64,000 nt of DNA from Brevibacterium pigmentatum (GTDB lineage: Bacteria; Actinomycetota; Actinomycetes; Actinomycetales; Brevibacteriaceae), in contig NZ_CP050153.1 of assembly GCF_011617465.1 (NCBI RefSeq), positions 3,534,001-3,598,000 on the forward strand. The letters run 5' to 3'. Shown one piece after another: positions 9,479 through 17,615 of this stretch; position 1 is the first letter of the stretch; each line of letters opens with the position of its first letter. A program made the position numbers and the translations under genes. Under the pieces are notes generated by a model, which made no database searches, was not told the DNA's origin, and saw nothing but the letters and a program-made list of their open reading frames with translations.

Positions 9479-9499
9479 GGTCGTCGACCCCTCAGACGC

Positions 9500-9535
9500 C
9501 GCACGGGCGGGCCCGAATTCGAGCCCGCCCGTGCG
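9500..9535 (-). terminator. Terminator downstream of the DUF4097 operon
   Basis: A perfect 13-base inverted repeat, CGCACGGGCGGGC (9500-9512) and GCCCGCCCGTGCG (9523-9535), around a 10-base loop holding an EcoRI-like GAATTC. It starts 12 bases past the DUF4097 stop and separates that operon from the NmrA-like gene. No T run is seen. Confidence 0.7.
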
Positions 9536-9546
9536 CCGGTCGTTTC

Positions 9547-10482
9547 TCAGTTCTGGTTGACTGTGACGGTACCAGTGTCGGCTGTGGCCGAGATCGGAAC
9601 GAGGGTCTTGCCCTTGGCTTCCTTCGGGTCCTCCGCCACGTCGTACTTCTTCAGGTCGGAGGCGAGGTCGACGGTGCCGTCATTGGACTTCGCGTTGATC
9701 CGATAGAAGAAGTCCTCATCCAGCTCTTCTGACGTGAGCTCGAGATTCGGCACCCGCAGGTCGATCGAGCCTTCTTCGGTCTTCGCGATGATTCCGCCGG
9801 TGGGCATCGCCTGGTTGGTGAAGTCGAGGTCCACGGTTCCCGTCGAACTGACCACGTCGATGCGGTCGCTGACGGTGAGGTTCTCTCCTTCGATGGCGCC
9901 GACCCCGGTCTTGGCCGACACCGATCCGAAGTCACCGTCGAAGTAGGTCGCACCCCAATCGCTGGAGGTCCGCACCTTCTTCGCCGAACCGGTCACGCTC
10001 GCGGTTCCACCGCCGGTGTCGGCGTTGATCTCCGCAAAGTCACCGGTGACGTCGAACCGGCCGTAGTTGCCGTCGAAGTCGAGGGCGAGGTCCTTCGCCA
10101 CACTGGTCGGGATGGTGACGGTCAACCGGGTGTTCTCCAGTTTCCCGCCGTTCTTCAGGTCCACCTCGGCGGTATCGGCTCTGCTGTCGACCTCGAGGTT
10201 CGCGGAGCTGTCGCGGGGACCGGTGCCGGTGAGCTTGACGGTCGCCTCGGCGACGTCGGCGGTCTTGATGTCGACGGCACCGCCGGAGTCGAGGCCGATC
10301 TTGGGTTCCTTCATCGCCTTCGGCAGCGGTTCGCTCGCTTCGATCCGCCCGTAGTCGAGGCGGGAGGCGCCCTGGGCGGTGCTGACGATGACAGGGATGA
10401 GGAGGACGACGGCGGCGAGGATGATCAGGACCGCGCGCAGACCGACGCGGGCGGATTCGCTGATGCGCACTGTGCTGGGCAT
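9547..10482 (-). CDS. DUF4097-type surface/adhesin-like protein with one membrane anchor
   Basis: 311-residue protein. Residues about 14-38 form one transmembrane or uncleaved signal segment (VLIILAAVVLLIPVIVSTA). The rest is a repetitive beta-rich region in which short Gly/Asp/Thr strands alternate (GGGTASVTGSAKKV, GAIEGENLTVSDRIDVVSSTGTVDLDF). This is typical of the DUF4097 fold, a right-handed beta structure exposed outside the cell. It follows the response regulator by one base and the kinase before that, so the three genes form an operon. It may be the output or the sensed envelope component. No enzyme motif is visible. Confidence 0.72.
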   Translation of the reverse strand: MPSTVRISESARVGLRAVLIILAAVVLLIPVIVSTAQGASRLDYGRIEASEPLPKAMKEPKIGLDSGGAVDIKTADVAEATVKLTGTGPRDSSANLEVDSRADTAEVDLKNGGKLENTRLTVTIPTSVAKDLALDFDGNYGRFDVTGDFAEINADTGGGTASVTGSAKKVRTSSDWGATYFDGDFGSVSAKTGVGAIEGENLTVSDRIDVVSSTGTVDLDFTNQAMPTGGIIAKTEEGSIDLRVPNLELTSEELDEDFFYRINAKSNDGTVDLASDLKKYDVAEDPKEAKGKTLVPISATADTGTVTVNQN

Positions 10483-10483
10483 T

Positions 10484-11128
10484 CTAGGCTCCGAGGAATG
10501 TGAGGACGGCGAGGACTCGGCGGTTGTCCGAGGTGTCGGCGGTGAGGCCGAACTTCGTGAACACCGAGGAGATGTGCTTTTCTACGGCACCGGCACTGAG
10601 GTAGAGAGTGCGGGCGATGGCGGCGTTGGATTTGCCTTCGGCCATGAGCTGGAGGACTTCGATTTCGCGTGGGCTCAGGGTCGACAGTCCGTCCTTCTTG
10701 CGCGTGCGCACGAGGATCTGGGACACGACCTCCGGGTCGAGCACGGTGCCGCCTCCGGCGACCTCATCGACGGCGGCGAGGAAGTCCTCGACATCGGCGA
10801 CGCGGTCTTTGAGCAGGTAGCCGAAGCCGCCGGTGTTCTCGGCGATGAGTTCGGACGCGTACTGCTCTTCCACGTACTGGCTGAACACGAGAACCTTGAC
10901 GTCCGGGTTCTGCTTGCGGATGAGGACGGCGGCGCGGATGCCCTCATCGGTGAACGTCGGAGGCATGCGCACGTCGATGACGGCGAGGTCCGGCGGATCG
11001 TTGTGGACGACGGCGAGGAGTTCGTTGGCGTCGGGCACGGCAGCGATGACCTCATGTCCGGCGTCGGCGAGCAGCCGTTCGAGTCCGGCCCGCAGGACGG
11101 CAGAGTCTTCAGCGATTACGATGCGCAT
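10484..11128 (-). CDS. NarL/LuxR-type response regulator
   Basis: 214-residue regulator. The receiver domain spans residues 1-120 with acidic residues E7 and D8 and probable phosphorylation site D52 in the segment LAVIDVRMPP. The lysine in GYLLKD is conserved. The C-terminal LuxR helix-turn-helix contains LSPREIEVLQLMAEGKSN. ATG 11128 lies inside the end of the kinase gene (13-base overlap), which implies translational coupling with its cognate histidine kinase. A longer upstream frame is in the kinase's other frame and is rejected. It probably controls this operon and envelope genes. Confidence 0.9.
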   Translation of the reverse strand: MRIVIAEDSAVLRAGLERLLADAGHEVIAAVPDANELLAVVHNDPPDLAVIDVRMPPTFTDEGIRAAVLIRKQNPDVKVLVFSQYVEEQYASELIAENTGGFGYLLKDRVADVEDFLAAVDEVAGGGTVLDPEVVSQILVRTRKKDGLSTLSPREIEVLQLMAEGKSNAAIARTLYLSAGAVEKHISSVFTKFGLTADTSDNRRVLAVLTFLGA

Positions 11129-13056
11129 GGCACCTCCACAACTACAGTCGTTGGCCCACCTGCGGGGCTGGTCAGGTTCAGTGTGCCACGAGCGGCTTCG
11201 ACCCGGTCGATGAGACCGGCTATTCCGGTGTGACGCCCGGAGCGGTCGACGCGTGCTCCGCCGTGGCCGTTGTCGGTGACGACGATCTGCACACCGAACT
11301 CGGTCGGGGCGATGAACACGCTGGCGTGAGTCGCACCCGAATGCTTGGTGATGTTCGTCAGGCATTCGGCGACGACGAAGTAGGACACGGCTTCGGCTTC
11401 GCGCCCGATCCGGCCCTCGAGTCGAACATCGACATCGACGGGGATCGTCGCACGACCTGCCAGAGCGGAGACGGCGGCGTCGAGTCCGCGGTCGGTGAGG
11501 ACGGCGGGGTGGATGCCGCGGGCGAGCTGACGGAGTTCGGTGACGATGCCCTTCGCCTCGGCGTGGGCTTCGGACACGAGTTCCTTCGCCCGTTCCGGGT
11601 CGGAGTCGATCTTCGTCTTCGCCATTCCCAGGGTCATGGTCAGCGCGACGAGGCGGGGCTGGGCTCCGTCGTGGAGGTCGCGTTCGATGCGCAGGCGTTC
11701 GGCGGCGGCCGCCTCGATGCCGGCCATGCGGGCCCGGTCGAGTTCGGTGACCTCTGCCTGCAGCGCCACAGTGCGGGCCGGTGAGAGCAGCGCCCGATCG
11801 AGGGCACGGTCGAGCAACGGGGCGAACCAGAGGATGGCCAGCGAGCTGGCGAGGACGATGACGGCGCCGATGGCCACACCGATACGGGCCGGTCCGTCGA
11901 TGGATTCACCGATGAAGAAGGTGTTGACTCCGTGGGGGTTGATGGCCGCGAAGATGCCGAAGATGGACCCGCAGATCGCTGCGATGGTGCCGGCGACGAC
12001 GATCAGGCCGAGGAGCATCTTGATGTAGTGGTGGGCGGTCGAGCGCCAGAAGGCACCGGATTTCACCTGCAGCCAGCGGTTGTGGAGGAAGCGGCCCATG
12101 CCGGGATCGCGATTGCTGCTTTCGATCTTCGGGACGGGGATCTTATCGGAGTAGATGAGTTCGGCTCGGTAGCGTTCGGCGTTGTTCGCGCCCTGCTGGA
12201 CGAGAACCCAGACGAGGAGGGCGAGGACGCCGAGACCGAGGGCGAAGATTCCGCCGATGCCGGTGAACAGCAGTCCGAGCGGTATCCACGCCCAGATCAG
12301 GCCGAGGAGGGCGGAGAGCACGAGGTTCGCGACGCCGATGATTCCGGTGGGGCGCTTGGGCCAGGTGATGGGGCCGTCGGCGGGGATCTCCGTGACGTCT
12401 TCACGGCTGAGCGGCAGCGAACCGGTGACCGGTGCGTATGCGACGGGTTCGCGTCGCGGCTTCATTCGCCGAGGCGGCCGTTGACGTGGCATCGGCTGTG
12501 CAGCTGGCATCGGCTGCGCGTTCGGGGCGGGCCGACCGAACTGCGCGGCGGGGTGCGGTCCGGGCTGAGGGGCGTGGCCGGGCGGTGCGGGGTAGTTCGG
12601 GGTGTTCGAAGGGGCGTACCCGGATGGTGCGGCCTGAGCCGAGGGATGGGTGTGGGTGCCCGGCTGGGCAGGAGCCATCGGGGTCGTGTGGGTGACTGGC
12701 CGGGTGGGGTTCATCGGCGGGTAGTCAGGTCGCTGAGCCTGGTCGCCTGATCCCATCACTCGGGTCGACCCCGCTGCAAAGGGAACATCGAGGTCGACGG
12801 GCTTCGTCCGGAACTCGCCGGCTTCGCGAGCGGTCGGTTCGTCGACTTCGGTCGCGTCCACCTCGGTGGTCGGCGGAGCGTTGACGATGGCTTCGGCGCT
12901 GATGGACTCTTCGCGCTCGATCGTGCCGGGGGCAGATTCCGCGGTGCCGTGATCGTCCGCGGACTCGCCGGGATCCACCTCGGGGGTCTGAGTCTCCTGC
13001 GGATCGGGGCCGAACGGCTCCTGATCCTGCGGGTTCTCGGGGGTCTTCTCACTCAT
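11116..13056 (-). CDS. Sensor histidine kinase (HisKA_3 family) with proline-rich N-terminus
   Basis: 646-residue kinase. Residues 1-230 are a long disordered Pro/Ala/Gln-rich region. Residues about 238-415 hold four hydrophobic helices with the look of the actinobacterial putative-sensor domain. A dimerisation/phosphoacceptor segment AAERLRIERDLHDGAQPRLV follows, with His462 as the likely phosphorylated residue, and then an ATPase domain with VVTDNGHGG. ATG 13056 (MSEKTPENP) was chosen over 13149 because the extra 31 residues are Cys/Arg-rich and unlike a kinase. It heads an operon with the response regulator and the DUF4097 protein. The long disordered N-terminus is unusual and may contact cell-envelope or cytoplasmic partners. 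Confidence 0.88.
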   Translation of the reverse strand: MSEKTPENPQDQEPFGPDPQETQTPEVDPGESADDHGTAESAPGTIEREESISAEAIVNAPPTTEVDATEVDEPTAREAGEFRTKPVDLDVPFAAGSTRVMGSGDQAQRPDYPPMNPTRPVTHTTPMAPAQPGTHTHPSAQAAPSGYAPSNTPNYPAPPGHAPQPGPHPAAQFGRPAPNAQPMPAAQPMPRQRPPRRMKPRREPVAYAPVTGSLPLSREDVTEIPADGPITWPKRPTGIIGVANLVLSALLGLIWAWIPLGLLFTGIGGIFALGLGVLALLVWVLVQQGANNAERYRAELIYSDKIPVPKIESSNRDPGMGRFLHNRWLQVKSGAFWRSTAHHYIKMLLGLIVVAGTIAAICGSIFGIFAAINPHGVNTFFIGESIDGPARIGVAIGAVIVLASSLAILWFAPLLDRALDRALLSPARTVALQAEVTELDRARMAGIEAAAAERLRIERDLHDGAQPRLVALTMTLGMAKTKIDSDPERAKELVSEAHAEAKGIVTELRQLARGIHPAVLTDRGLDAAVSALAGRATIPVDVDVRLEGRIGREAEAVSYFVVAECLTNITKHSGATHASVFIAPTEFGVQIVVTDNGHGGARVDRSGRHTGIAGLIDRVEAARGTLNLTSPAGGPTTVVVEVPCAS

Positions 13057-13205
13057 AGCAATAACGCTACGGGAGCCGTGGGCGCGCGAACAGCACGAAG
13101 ACCTCCGACCCCACGTCGGGTTTTCCCGACACCCTGTGACCACGGACACGGGATCCTCGGTGGACTCTGGATCCCCGCGCGCTCCTCACGCCGTGCCGTA
13201 CCTGA

Positions 13206-13275
13206 GCATCCCTCACCCTTCGCGGCGAATTACCCCGGTGCAAGGAGGTGTTTCGCCACAATGAGTGAGGGATGC
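13206..13275. other. Structured intergenic element with nested stems
   Basis: An outer perfect 11-base stem, GCATCCCTCAC (13206-13216) and GTGAGGGATGC (13265-13275), encloses an inner 6-base stem, GGCGAA (13224-13229) and TTCGCC (13252-13257). The apical loop carries AAGGAGGTG at 13242-13250, a near-ideal ribosome-binding sequence, with an ATG ten bases later at 13261. It lies downstream of the metB-family gene and upstream of the kinase operon. It could be a terminator on the minus strand or a regulatory leader on the plus strand. Confidence 0.45.
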
Positions 13276-13398
13276 CGAAGCACCGGGAGGACGTGCCACT
13301 CGGGGTGGGATGTGACGCTGCCGGTGCGTGATGGCTGCCGGCTATGCGAGGACCGAGACTCCGATAACCGAGGCATCCGGGTCGGCAATACGGCTTGA
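13261..13398 (+). CDS. Possible small Cys-containing protein (45 residues)
   Basis: ATG 13261 follows AAGGAGGTG by ten bases and opens a 45-codon frame ending at TGA 13396-13398. The product has four cysteines (positions 5, 12, 26 and 29), including a CxxC pair in DGCRLCEDRDSDN. The last third overlaps the 3' end of the metB-family gene on the other strand. The ribosome site is far better than that of most genes here, and it lies in the loop of a nested hairpin, but the frame could be chance. No family is recognised. Treat as a candidate only. Confidence 0.25.
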   Translation: MSEGCRSTGRTCHSGWDVTLPVRDGCRLCEDRDSDNRGIRVGNTA

Positions 13399-14622
13399 GT
13401 CAAGGTCAGATGGCGCCACGGCCGATCCCTCCGCCGTGGCATCCAAGGCCTGGGCGAGGTCAGCGAGGATGTCATCGATGTCCTCGATGCCGACGGACAG
13501 GCGGATGAACCTGCCGGAAACGCTGACCTCGCTGCCTGCCACGGACAGATGCGTCATCGTCGCCGGGTGGTCGATGAGTGACTCAACTCCTCCGAGCGAC
13601 TCGGCCAGAGTGATGAGCTTCGTGTTCGCCACCAGGGACAACGCCCGCTCCTCGGTGTCGGTGCGCAGGGACACCACTCCCCCGAACCCGCTCATCTGCC
13701 GCTTCGCCACCTCATGCCCCGGGTGCGACGGCAGGCCCGGGTAGATCACATCGGCCACCTCATCGCGAGTCTCGAGCCATTCGGCCACCGCCTGCGCATT
13801 GGCGCAGTGCGCCTTCATCCGCACCGGCAGGGTTTTGATCCCGCGCCTGGTCAGCCAGGCGTCGAACGGGGAGATACCCAGCCCGACGGACGCGAGGTGG
13901 TTCTCGAGACGGTCGACCACCTCGGCGGCTCGGGGACAGGTCGTCCCATCACCGGTGAGGACGGCACCGCCGATGACATCGGAGTGACCGTTGATGAATT
14001 TCGTCGTCGAGTGGACGACGATATCGGCACCGAGCTCCAGCGGACGCTGCAGCACCGGGGTCGCGAAGGTCGAGTCCACGGCCAGGAGTGCATTCGCGCG
14101 GTGGGCGAGCCGGGCCGCCTCGGCGATGTCGATGATGTCGAGACCGGGATTGCTCGGTGTCTCGACCCAGATGATCGCGGTGTTCTCATTGATGGCGGCG
14201 GCGAGCGCCGCGGTGTCGGTGAGGTCGACGGTGCGGATGGCCACGCCCCAGCGCACGTACTCGTTCTGCAGGAGCCGGAAGGTCCCGCCGTAGACGTCGC
14301 GGGGCAGGATGACCTCGTCACCGGGACGCAGCAGCGCGGAGAACACGGCCACCTCGGCCGACGTTCCCGAGTTCACGGCCGCCGCGAACGACGCCCCTTC
14401 CAATTCGCACAGAGCCTGTTCGAGGTCGCTGCGATTCGGGGTGCCCGTGCGCGCGTAGTCGAAACCGGCGCGAGTCTGCCCCGGGGTATCCATCATGAAG
14501 GTTGAGGTCTGGAAGATCGGGGCCACGACCGCACCGGTGTGTGTTTCGGGCATAGCTCCCGAGTGCACCGATCGGGTCGAGATTCCGGCGGGTGTGGTGG
14601 GTTCGAAACGGGGTGAACTCAC
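13342..14622 (-). CDS. metB: Cystathionine gamma-synthase / trans-sulfuration PLP enzyme
   Basis: 426-residue PLP enzyme of the Cys/Met metabolism family. The cofactor lysine is K208 in the segment VVHSTTKFINGHSDVIGG. Also visible are YARTGTPNR (substrate and PLP phosphate site), NSGTSAEVAV and VETPSNPGLDI. Cystathionine gamma-synthase condenses O-acylhomoserine with cysteine; close relatives are gamma-lyases or O-acylhomoserine sulfhydrylases, and sequence alone does not separate them. GTG 14622 follows AAAGGATCC. The C-terminus is about 30 residues longer than average. It is a single gene with no visible sulfur-related neighbour. Confidence 0.82.
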   Translation of the reverse strand: MSSPRFEPTTPAGISTRSVHSGAMPETHTGAVVAPIFQTSTFMMDTPGQTRAGFDYARTGTPNRSDLEQALCELEGASFAAAVNSGTSAEVAVFSALLRPGDEVILPRDVYGGTFRLLQNEYVRWGVAIRTVDLTDTAALAAAINENTAIIWVETPSNPGLDIIDIAEAARLAHRANALLAVDSTFATPVLQRPLELGADIVVHSTTKFINGHSDVIGGAVLTGDGTTCPRAAEVVDRLENHLASVGLGISPFDAWLTRRGIKTLPVRMKAHCANAQAVAEWLETRDEVADVIYPGLPSHPGHEVAKRQMSGFGGVVSLRTDTEERALSLVANTKLITLAESLGGVESLIDHPATMTHLSVAGSEVSVSGRFIRLSVGIEDIDDILADLAQALDATAEGSAVAPSDLDSSRIADPDASVIGVSVLA

Positions 14623-14809
14623 GGCGGATCCTTTCCTTCACTGATGGGCACCGCTGCATCTGCGGTGAGCTTCAGTGTGAGTGGCCGATTCCCGTTCGTG
14701 CATGCCCGGTGACGCGCATTGTCACTGCATGTCATATGTCGTCGATGATTGTCATTTTTCGACGCGTTTATCCTCGGTTTCCTCTTCCGCACTAGGCCAA
14801 AAGGGTGTA

Positions 14810-14833
14810 ATGCTTAGCCTCATGGCTAAGCAT
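14810..14833 (+). promoter_or_regulatory. Inverted repeat overlapping the ArsR start codon (putative operator)
   Basis: Perfect 10-base arms ATGCTTAGCC (14810-14819) and GGCTAAGCAT (14824-14833) are separated by TCAT. The first three bases are the upstream candidate ATG and the centre holds the second candidate ATG (14822). ArsR proteins bind such dyads as dimers, so self-repression is likely. In mRNA it could also fold over the start. Confidence 0.6.
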
Positions 14834-15160
14834 CAGATTCATTCGGATGAGCTCGACGCGATGTTTGCGGCTCTGGCAGATCCCACTCGACGCAGGGTCA
14901 TCGCGCGTCTCGGCGTGGGTCCGGCCAGCGTCGGGGAGCTGGCGAGCCCGCTGTCGATTTCGCTGCCGTCCTTTATGAAGCATATGCGCAGCCTCGAATC
15001 GTGCGGACTGATCACGACCGAGAAGTCCGGGCGAGTACGCACCTGCGTGCTCAATCACAATCGCTTCCACCTGCTTACGGGCTGGTTGGAGGAACAGCGG
15101 CGGATCTGGGAAGAGAGCACCGATCGGCTCGAGCAGTTCGTCACCCAGGAGGAATCATGA
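14810..15160 (+). CDS. ArsR-family transcriptional regulator
   Basis: 116-residue winged-helix regulator. The segment MFAALADPTRRRVIARLGVGPASVGELASPLSISLPSFMKHMRSLESCGLI is the typical ArsR helix-turn-helix, with the recognition helix at PSFMKHM. No metal-binding cysteine pair is present, so it belongs to the group paired with SRPBCC proteins rather than metal sensors. ATG 14810 is preceded by AAAAGGG; a shorter start at 14822 would fit a leaderless message. The stop codon overlaps the next gene's ATG (ATGA), so the two proteins are co-translated. The start lies inside a dyad, suggesting autoregulation. Confidence 0.85.
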   Translation: MLSLMAKHQIHSDELDAMFAALADPTRRRVIARLGVGPASVGELASPLSISLPSFMKHMRSLESCGLITTEKSGRVRTCVLNHNRFHLLTGWLEEQRRIWEESTDRLEQFVTQEES

Positions 15161-15648
15161 CCGCCCATCTCTCTCGCACCCGGAATCAGAATCCAGACCT
15201 CGACCTCAGCATCCACCGCGTCATCCGCGCCCCGAAGCAGGCTCTGTGGGATGCCTGGACGACACCGGATCGACTTGCCCAGTGGTGGATTCCGGCACCG
15301 CTGCAGCTGCGCGTCGACTCCCTCGAACTCGCCCCGGGCGGCGCCTTCGTCACCCAGATGAGCGAGGACGGAACCGAATGGCATCCTCATGTCGACGCCG
15401 TGTTCCTCGTCATCGAAGAGGGCAGCCGACTCGTATTCACGAATGCGGTCAGCAGCTCCTGGCATCCGGCCCTACCGGACCCAGTCGCGATGACCACGGA
15501 GATCATCCTCGGTGACCATCCCGACGGCGCCGACTACCAAGCCATCGTCCGACACGGCAGCCCCGAACAGCGGGCCTGCCACGAAGAACTCGGCTTCTTC
15601 GACGGGTGGGGAACCGTCACCGACCAGTTGGCCGCCGCGGTGGAGTGA
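15157..15648 (+). CDS. SRPBCC (AHSA1-type) domain protein
   Basis: 163-residue START/Bet v1-like protein of the AHSA1 group. Motifs include LDLSIHRVIRAPKQALWDAWTTPDRLAQWW at the N-terminus and a C-terminal helix with FFDGWGTVTDQLAA. These proteins form a hydrophobic cavity and are commonly encoded next to ArsR regulators. The bound ligand is unknown. Its ATG overlaps the ArsR stop. ATG 15157 was chosen because the frame upstream of it is out of frame with the ArsR protein and lacks family similarity. Confidence 0.85.
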   Translation: MTAHLSRTRNQNPDLDLSIHRVIRAPKQALWDAWTTPDRLAQWWIPAPLQLRVDSLELAPGGAFVTQMSEDGTEWHPHVDAVFLVIEEGSRLVFTNAVSSSWHPALPDPVAMTTEIILGDHPDGADYQAIVRHGSPEQRACHEELGFFDGWGTVTDQLAAAVE

Positions 15649-15662
15649 CTCGCGCGTCCCAT

Positions 15663-15695
15663 CTGTGCCAGGCTCGCCACGCGGGCCGGGCACAG
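15663..15695. terminator. Weak convergent hairpin
   Basis: CTGTGCC (15663-15669) and GGCACAG (15689-15695) flank a GC-rich 19-base loop between the convergent SRPBCC and acyltransferase genes. The stem is short and no T run is present, so it is only a candidate terminator. Confidence 0.35.
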
Positions 15696-15717
15696 CTGCC
15701 GGATCAGCCCTGCGCGG

Positions 15718-17328
15718 TCACCTCCGCGGAGTCAGCCCAGCTGAAATGGTGAGCGAGGCGATGAGCAGACTGAACGCGACAAACGTCCAGATCAACGGGG
15801 CGATCCCGACGAGCAGCGCAACGGCGATGCCGGCTGTGGCGGCACCGACCGCGATGGCGGCCCGCAGCCGCGGGTGACCGAGAGTCGGGGTCACGTCGTC
15901 GGCTCCTGCACGGGGAGCAGCTGGGGCGACCTCGTCGGCGTCAACGTGGGAAGCCGCCGAACCCTGCCCGCGCATCTCGCGAGCGATCTCGGCGATCGTT
16001 CGACCGACTGCGGCGAGTCGCTGTTCCGATGGAAACGGAATCCGCTCGGCGGCCATCGCCACAAGGCCGGACAACACCATCACGACGATCAGCCAGGGCA
16101 GACGCGTGGCCCACCACCATGACGAACCGATCTCCGGAAGGACGAGCCCGGAGGCACCCGGCACGAGAGACACCGCCTGGGCAAGAGTGCCCAGCCCGCC
16201 GATGAGGATGATGACGATGCTCATATGCCACAGGTAGACGTGCATCCCATACCGATTACCCCAGACGATGAGCCAACCCCAGATCTGCGCCCGGAGGACT
16301 CGAGGGTCAAGAGCCGCCTCGCCGGTGGAGGTGGTCGTGTTCTCGTCCGCGGCGTTGAGCATTCGGCTCAACCGAGCGTGGCCGAAGCGCAGGCCACACA
16401 TCTGGACCACCCCGAGCAGGACAAGGGCACCGGTCGGTGGATTGAGGTTGACGAGCATGTTCGGGCTGTACACGCCGGTCGCGACGAGTCCGACCAGGGA
16501 CAGCAGCGCGGCCACCAGCACGAACCAGGTGATGGGCCTGCGCACGGGGCGATCGAGCGCATCGGCGTAGAAGAACCCAAGCTGCTGAACCAAAGGCCAC
16601 ACAAACAGGAAGTTCAAGTAGCCGAGCCCGGTCATACCCGTGACCGCGACCAGACCATCGACGACGATGACGGCACCGGAGAGGGCTGCGAGCGACCGCC
16701 TCGGCGCGGTTTCGTGGAAATGCACGGCAATCGGCACCACAGCGGAGAGGCCGACGTAGACGGCGAGGAACCACAGCGGCTGGCCGATGCGCAGGCTGGC
16801 CTCACCGAGGAGGTCGGCCGAAACTCCGAGCTCGCCGGCCACGGACAGCCCGATACCGGCGAGGCCGATGAGCACGGCGACGGGCACAGCGAGCCTGCGC
16901 AGGCGAGCACGCAGATAATCGGTCCAGGTGCCGCCACGGGCACGAGCGCGGCGCCAGCCGGTGATGCCTGCGTATCCGCCGATGATGAAGAACAGCGGCA
17001 TGATCTGGAAGAACCACGATGCGGCAGCGAATCCTGGAGTGCCGGACAGCGCGACGGTCGGCTCCACAGCACCATCGGGGCCGACCACCGCCGCGCTCAT
17101 CATCGAGTGGAGGATGACCACGACGACGAGGCAGCCGAAGCGAAGGAGATCGATGGCCCGGTCGCGGTGGGGCTTGGTCGGGCTGCTGCTGCGCTCGACT
17201 TTGTCGTTGCGAGGGTTGGCATGACCGTGAAGCGGAGCGGGCGCTGAGTTCGGGGCGATTCTCGCAGCGAGCAGCGGCACGTCATCGTGGTCATCGGACG
17301 GCAGCGGGTCGTTGAGTGCCAGTGTCAT
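15718..17328 (-). CDS. Acyltransferase family 3 membrane protein
   Basis: 536-residue integral membrane O-acyltransferase. After a charged cytoplasmic tail of about 55 residues come roughly ten to twelve hydrophobic helices. The first carries the family segment RAIDLLRFGCLVVVVILHSMMSA, whose histidine is the proposed catalytic residue, and FFIIGGYAGITGWRRAR follows. Such enzymes transfer acetyl or other acyl groups to surface glycans, lipids or secreted compounds. The cytoplasmic loop near residue 330 and the region near 460-500 are hydrophilic. ATG 17328 follows GAGGAACC. It has no linked glycan genes here, so the acceptor is unknown. Confidence 0.82.
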   Translation of the reverse strand: MTLALNDPLPSDDHDDVPLLAARIAPNSAPAPLHGHANPRNDKVERSSSPTKPHRDRAIDLLRFGCLVVVVILHSMMSAAVVGPDGAVEPTVALSGTPGFAAASWFFQIMPLFFIIGGYAGITGWRRARARGGTWTDYLRARLRRLAVPVAVLIGLAGIGLSVAGELGVSADLLGEASLRIGQPLWFLAVYVGLSAVVPIAVHFHETAPRRSLAALSGAVIVVDGLVAVTGMTGLGYLNFLFVWPLVQQLGFFYADALDRPVRRPITWFVLVAALLSLVGLVATGVYSPNMLVNLNPPTGALVLLGVVQMCGLRFGHARLSRMLNAADENTTTSTGEAALDPRVLRAQIWGWLIVWGNRYGMHVYLWHMSIVIILIGGLGTLAQAVSLVPGASGLVLPEIGSSWWWATRLPWLIVVMVLSGLVAMAAERIPFPSEQRLAAVGRTIAEIAREMRGQGSAASHVDADEVAPAAPRAGADDVTPTLGHPRLRAAIAVGAATAGIAVALLVGIAPLIWTFVAFSLLIASLTISAGLTPRR

Positions 17329-17615
17329 ATCGGTTCCTCGTCAGAGTCGTTCAGTGTCAGGGTCATTCAGTGCCGATCACGTGCGACCGGATGCATTGAC
17401 ACCAAAGTTAGGAACCCCATCTGCCCTTCCACATCACGCCGGAGAGCCGACCTCTCCCCCGCCGACCGATACTTCCGAGGGATACCGTCGACCGAACGAG
17501 TCATACTCGCTTCGCTCGACCGTGTGAGAATGGCGATGAGCATCCCCGACCAAGCGGCCGCCGGGCTCGGCGACAGACACCGAGCCCGGTTCCGGCCGAG
17601 AGCAAGGAGAGAACC

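Noticed and set aside
14623-14809. Possible SAM or cobalamin riboswitch upstream of the metB-family gene
   Set aside because: Only about 190 bases shared with a divergent ArsR gene and no recognisable conserved riboswitch core.
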